Assembly (NCBI GenBank): GCA_920105625.2
Contig: OV050030.1
Coordinates: 253,053,889 to 253,117,888, forward strand
Direction: 5' to 3'
Origin: Clusia tigrina
Lineage: Eukaryota; Arthropoda; Insecta; Diptera; Clusiidae
DNA: 64,000 bases
Both the position numbers and the translations under genes were made by a program. This document shows, one piece after another, positions 60,766 through 64,000 of the stretch. The notes under the pieces were generated by a model that saw only the letters and a program-made list of their open reading frames with translations, was not told the DNA's origin and did no database searches. Position 1 is the first letter of the stretch; the number at the start of each line of letters is the position of its first letter.

Positions 60766-61961
60766 TGTTACAAAATTTCAAGGTTTTATGACGCTCCAGT
60801 AAAAAGTTACAAGCATTTGTATGTTGCAAACTTTGATAGGTGTAGGACGTACCGTATAGAAGTTAGGGCCATTTGAAGTTTTATCAGTGTTTGATTTGGG
60901 ACTCAAGGGTAGCATAGCTTTGAGCGATAGCTTAAATTGACAAGAGGCTCGAGTACTTTATTGTTACAAAACTTCAAGGTTTTATGACGCTCCAGTAAAA
61001 AGTTACAAGCATTTGTATGTTGCAAACTTTGGTAGGTGTAGGACGTACCGTATAGAAGTTAGGACCATTTGAAGTTTTATCAGTGTTTGATTTGGGACTC
61101 AAGGGTAACATAGCTTTGAGCGATAGCTTAAATTGACAAGAGGCTCGAGTACTTTATTGTTACAAAATTTCAAGGTTTTATGACGCTCCAGTAAAAAGTT
61201 ACAAGCATTTGTATGTTGCAAACTTTGATAGGTGTAGGACGTACCGTATAGAAGTTAGGGCCATTTGAAGTTTTGTCAGTGTTTGATTTGGGTCTCAAGG
61301 ATAACATAGCTCTGAGCGATAGCTTAAATAGACAAGAGGCTAGAGTACTTTATTGTTACAAAATTTCAAGCTTTTATGACGCTCCAGTAAAAAGTTACAA
61401 GCATTTGTCTGTTGCAAACTTTGGTAGGTGTAGGACGTACCGTATAGAAGTTAGGGCCATTTGAAGTTTTATCAGTGTTTGATTTGGGACTCAAGGGTAG
61501 CATAGCTTTGAGCGATAGCTTAAATTGACAAGAAGCTCGAGTACTTTATTGTTACAAAATTTCAAGGTTTTATGACGCTCCAGTAAAAAGTTACAAGCAT
61601 TTGTATGTTGCAAACTTTGATAGGTGTAGGACGTACCGCATAGAAGTTAGGGGCATTTAAAGTTTTATCAGTGGTTGATTTGGGACTCAAGGGTTGCATA
61701 GCTTTGAGCGATAGCTTAAATTGACAAGAGGCTCAAGTACTTTATTGTTACAAAATTTCAAGGTTTTATGACGCTCCAGTAAAAATTTACAAGCATTTGT
61801 ATGTTGCAAACTTTGAGATGTGTTGGACGTACCGTATAGAGTTAGGGCCATTTGAAGTTTTATCAGTGTTTGATTTGGGACTCAAGGGTAGCATAGCTTT
61901 GAGCGATAGCTTAAATTGACAAGAAGCTCGAGTACTTTATTGTTACAAAATTTCAAGGTTA
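60766..61961. repeat. Near-consensus monomers
   Basis: The monomers here are close to consensus, with CAAAACTTCAAGG, TTTGGTAGGTG, GGGTAACATAGC, GGTCTCAAGGATAAC and TTTGTCTGTTGC. From about 61560 the order GCATAG, GTGGTTGATTT, GGGTTGCATAG, GTTGGACG follows as at 59.66 kb (shift 1958). Confidence 0.6.
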
Positions 61962-62440
61962 TATGAAGCTCCAGAAAAAAGTTACAAGCATTTGTATGTT
62001 GCAAACTTTGATAGGTGTAGGACGTACCGTATAGAAGTTTGGGCCATTTGAAGTTTTATCAGTGTTTGATTTGGGACTCAAGGGTAGAATAGCTTTGAGC
62101 GATAGCTTAAGTTGGCAAGAGGCTCGAGTACTTTATTGTTACAAAATTTCAAGGTTTTATGACGATCCAGTAAAAAGTTACAAACATTTGTATGTTGCAA
62201 ACTTTGATAATGTAGGACGAACCGTATAGAAGTTAGGGCCATTTGAAGTTTTATCAGTATTTGATTTGGGACTCAAGGGTAGCATAGCTTTGTGCGATAG
62301 CTTAAATTGACAAGAGGCTGGAGTACTTTATTGTAACAAAATTTCAAGGTTTTATGACGCTCCAGTAAAAAGTTACAAGCATTTGTATGTTGCAAACTTT
62401 GATAGGTGTACCACGTACCCTATAGAAGTAAGGCCCATTT
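61962..62440. repeat. Block repeated at 63522-64000
   Basis: Shift 1560. Shared: ATGAAGCTCCAGAAAAAAG, AGAAGTTTGGGCC, GGGTAGAATAGC with AAGTTGGCAAG, GATAATGTAGGACGAACCG (2-bp loss), TCAGTATTTG, TTTGTGCGATAGC, GAGGCTGGAG, TACCCTATAGAAGTAAGGCC. Differences: GACGATCCAG/GACGCTCCAG and ACAAACATTTG/ACAACCATTTG. The second copy runs off the window. Confidence 0.75.
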
Positions 62441-62668
62441 GAAGTTTTATCAGTGTTTGATTTGGGACTCAAGGGTAGCATAGCTTTGAGCGATAGCTTA
62501 AATTGACAAGAGGCTCGAGTACTTTATTCCTACAAAACTTCAAGATTTTATGACACTCCAGTAAAAAGTTACAAGCATTTGTATGTTGCAAACTTTGGTA
62601 GGTGTCGGACGTACCGTATAGAAGTTAGGGCCATTTGAAGTTTTATCAGTGTTTGATTTGGGACTCAA

Positions 62669-62740
62669 GGGTAGCTATGAGCTATAGCTTAAATTGATAA
62701 GAAAAAAAGTACTTAATTGTCACAAAATTGCAAGGCTTTA
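62669..62740. repeat. Isolated T-type monomer, 28 kb from the others
   Basis: GTAGCTATGAGCTATAGC, TTGATAAGAAAAAAAGTAC and TTATCACGCTCC are all present, as in the domain B T monomers, but upstream there is a normal GGGACTCAAGGG instead of GGAACTGAAAGG. There is no S before it or U after it. It carries private AAAATTGCAAGGC. Confidence 0.75.
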
Positions 62741-63521
62741 TCACGCTCCAGTAAAAAGTTACAAGCATTTGTATGTTGCAAACTTTGATAGGTGTAGGAT
62801 GTACCGTATAGAAGTTAGGGTCATTTGAAGTTTTATCAGTGCTTGATTTGGGACTCAAGGGTAGCATAGCTTTGCGCGATAGCTTAAATAGACAGGAGGC
62901 TCGAGTACTTTATTGTTTCAAAATATCAAGGTTTTATGACGCTCCAGTAAAAAGTTACAAGCATTTGTATGTTGCAAACTTTGATAGGTGTAGGACGTAC
63001 CGTATAGAAGTTAGGGCCATTTGAAGTTTTATCAGTGTGTGATTTGGGACTCAAGGGTTGCATAGCTTTGAGCGATAGCTTAAATTGACAAGAGGCTCAA
63101 GTACTTTATTGTTACAAAATTTCAAGGTTTTATGACGCTCCAGTAAAAAGTTACAAACATTTGTATGTTTCAAACTTTGATAGGTGTTGGACGTACCGTA
63201 TAGAGTTAGGGCCATTTGAAGTTTTATCAATGTTTGATTTGGGACTCAGGGGTAGCATAGCTTTGAGCGATAGCTTAAATTGACAAGAAGCTCGAGTACT
63301 TTATTGTTACAAAATTTCAAGGTTTTATGACGCTCCAGTAAAAAGTTACAAGCAATTGTATGTTGCAAACTTTGATAGGTGTAGGACGTACTGTATAGAA
63401 GTTAGGACCATTTGAAGTTTTATCAGTTTTTGATTTGGGACTCAAGGGTAGCATAGCTTTGAGCGATAGCTTAAATTGACAAGAAGCTCGAATACTTTAT
63501 TGTTACAAAATTTCAAGGTTT

Positions 63522-64000
63522 TATGAAGCTCCAGAAAAAAGTTACAAGCATTTGTATGTTGCAAACTTTGATAGGTGTAGGACGTACCGTATAGAAGTTT
63601 GGGCCATTTGAAGTTTTATCAGTGTTTGATTTGGGACTCAAGGGTAGAATAGCTTTGAGCGATAGCTTAAGTTGGCAAGAGGCTCGAGTACTTTATTGTT
63701 ACAAAATTTCAAGGTTTTATGACGCTCCAGTAAAAAGTTACAACCATTTGTATGTTGCAAACTTTGATAATGTAGGACGAACCGTATAGAAGTTAGGGCC
63801 ATTTGAAGTTTTATCAGTATTTGATTTGGGACTCAAGGGTAGCATAGCTTTGTGCGATAGCTTAAATTGACAAGAGGCTGGAGTACTTTATTGTTACAAA
63901 ATTTCAAGGTTTTATGACGCTCCAGTAAAAAGTTACAAGCATTTGTATGTTGCAAACTTTGATAGGTGTAGGACGTACCCTATAGAAGTAAGGCCCATTT
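63522..64000. repeat. Right-edge copy of 61962-62440
   Basis: Second copy at shift 1560, complete to the last base of the window (GAAGTAAGGCCCATTT), so the duplication continues beyond it. Confidence 0.75.

Larger units (their letters stand above)
1..64000. repeat. Satellite DNA array, ~196-bp monomer, about 326 copies
   Basis: The whole window is a head-to-tail array of one monomer family, all copies in the same orientation. I counted the consensus as 196 bp with 73 G or C (37%). Landmarks recur every 196 bp from end to end: GTTTTATCAGTGTTTGATTT, AGGCTCGAGTAC, GACGCTCCAGTAAAAAG and GACGTACCGTATAG. Most copies differ from consensus by only a few substitutions. Length variants are mostly small deletions. 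The consensus carries an XhoI site (CTCGAG) overlapping a ScaI site (AGTACT), so digestion should give a 196-bp ladder. The size is close to one nucleosome plus linker, as in many centromeric satellites; a centromeric or heterochromatic role is inference. No stretch of 300 bases lacks the repeat, so there is no intergenic or unique sequence to describe. Confidence 0.98.

Noticed and set aside
1..64000. CRISPR array
   Set aside because: There are no short conserved repeats with unique spacers; the whole 196-bp unit is conserved and the period is far too long.
1..64000. Telomeric repeats, because each monomer has GTTAGGGCC and some have GGTTAGGGTAGC
   Set aside because: TTAGGG occurs once per monomer, never as a tandem run, so it is chance sequence within the satellite.
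1..64000. CENP-B box
   Set aside because: The consensus lacks the TTCG...A..CGGG core. GTTCGGGCC near 650 and 3974 is a single substitution in GTTAGGGCC and lacks the rest of the box.
1..64000. Transposable element, LTR or terminal inverted repeats
   Set aside because: No interruption of the 196-bp period larger than a few bases was found, and no inverted copies of the monomer.
1..64000. Naming a species or a known satellite family
   Set aside because: I do not recognise this monomer with certainty. A search of the 196-bp consensus against satellite and genome databases would decide it.

Overview
The whole 64 kb window is one uninterrupted array of tandem satellite DNA. I find no gene, RNA gene, transposon, CRISPR array or unique sequence in it. 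The monomer is about 196 bp and about 37% G+C in the consensus I counted by hand. About 326 copies lie head to tail in one orientation. In the phase used here a monomer starts at GTTTTATCAG and ends at GGGCCATTTGAA. Other near-invariant landmarks are TTTGGGACTCAAGGGTAGC, AGGCTCGAGTACTTTATTG, GACGCTCCAGTAAAAAG, GCATTTGTATGTTGC and GGACGTACCGTATAG. Such an array points to heterochromatin, centromeric or pericentromeric, of a eukaryote. A plant is plausible from monomer size and CpG-type variation, but nothing in the window fixes the species.

Diagnostic variants and length changes show that the monomers are arranged in nested higher-order repeats (HORs), with different families in successive domains. 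At 1-6967 there is a family with a 17-mer unit (shift 3324) and a 4-mer sub-period. At 6968-9000 the monomers are individually divergent with no visible HOR. At 9001-19251 there is a mosaic of partly overlapping duplications (shifts 392, 3127, 3912, 4304). At 19252-39767 there is a very recent large duplication: 19252-30790 (about 11.5 kb) recurs as 30766-39767 (about 9.0 kb). The two differ by exactly one 2537-bp 13-mer, which is present twice in the first copy and once in the second. At 41572-49492 there is another 17-mer (shift 3325) followed by an 8-mer (shift 1565). At 50859-53634 an exact 7-mer (1372 bp) occurs twice. At 55820-60765 a 13-mer and its 12-mer derivative are adjacent. At 61962-64000 one more duplication (shift 1560) runs off the right edge.

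Repeated short open frames of 61 to 82 codons occur on both strands. They are by-products of single variants in the monomer (for example loss of the in-frame TGA in AATTGACAAG), start with GTG or TTG, and restart every monomer because 196 is not a multiple of 3. I do not annotate them as genes. What the window shows is satellite evolution: unequal exchange at several unit sizes, small deletions between short direct repeats that founded marker subfamilies, and substitutions that often fall at CpG sites. All block limits were read by eye and are uncertain by tens of bases.
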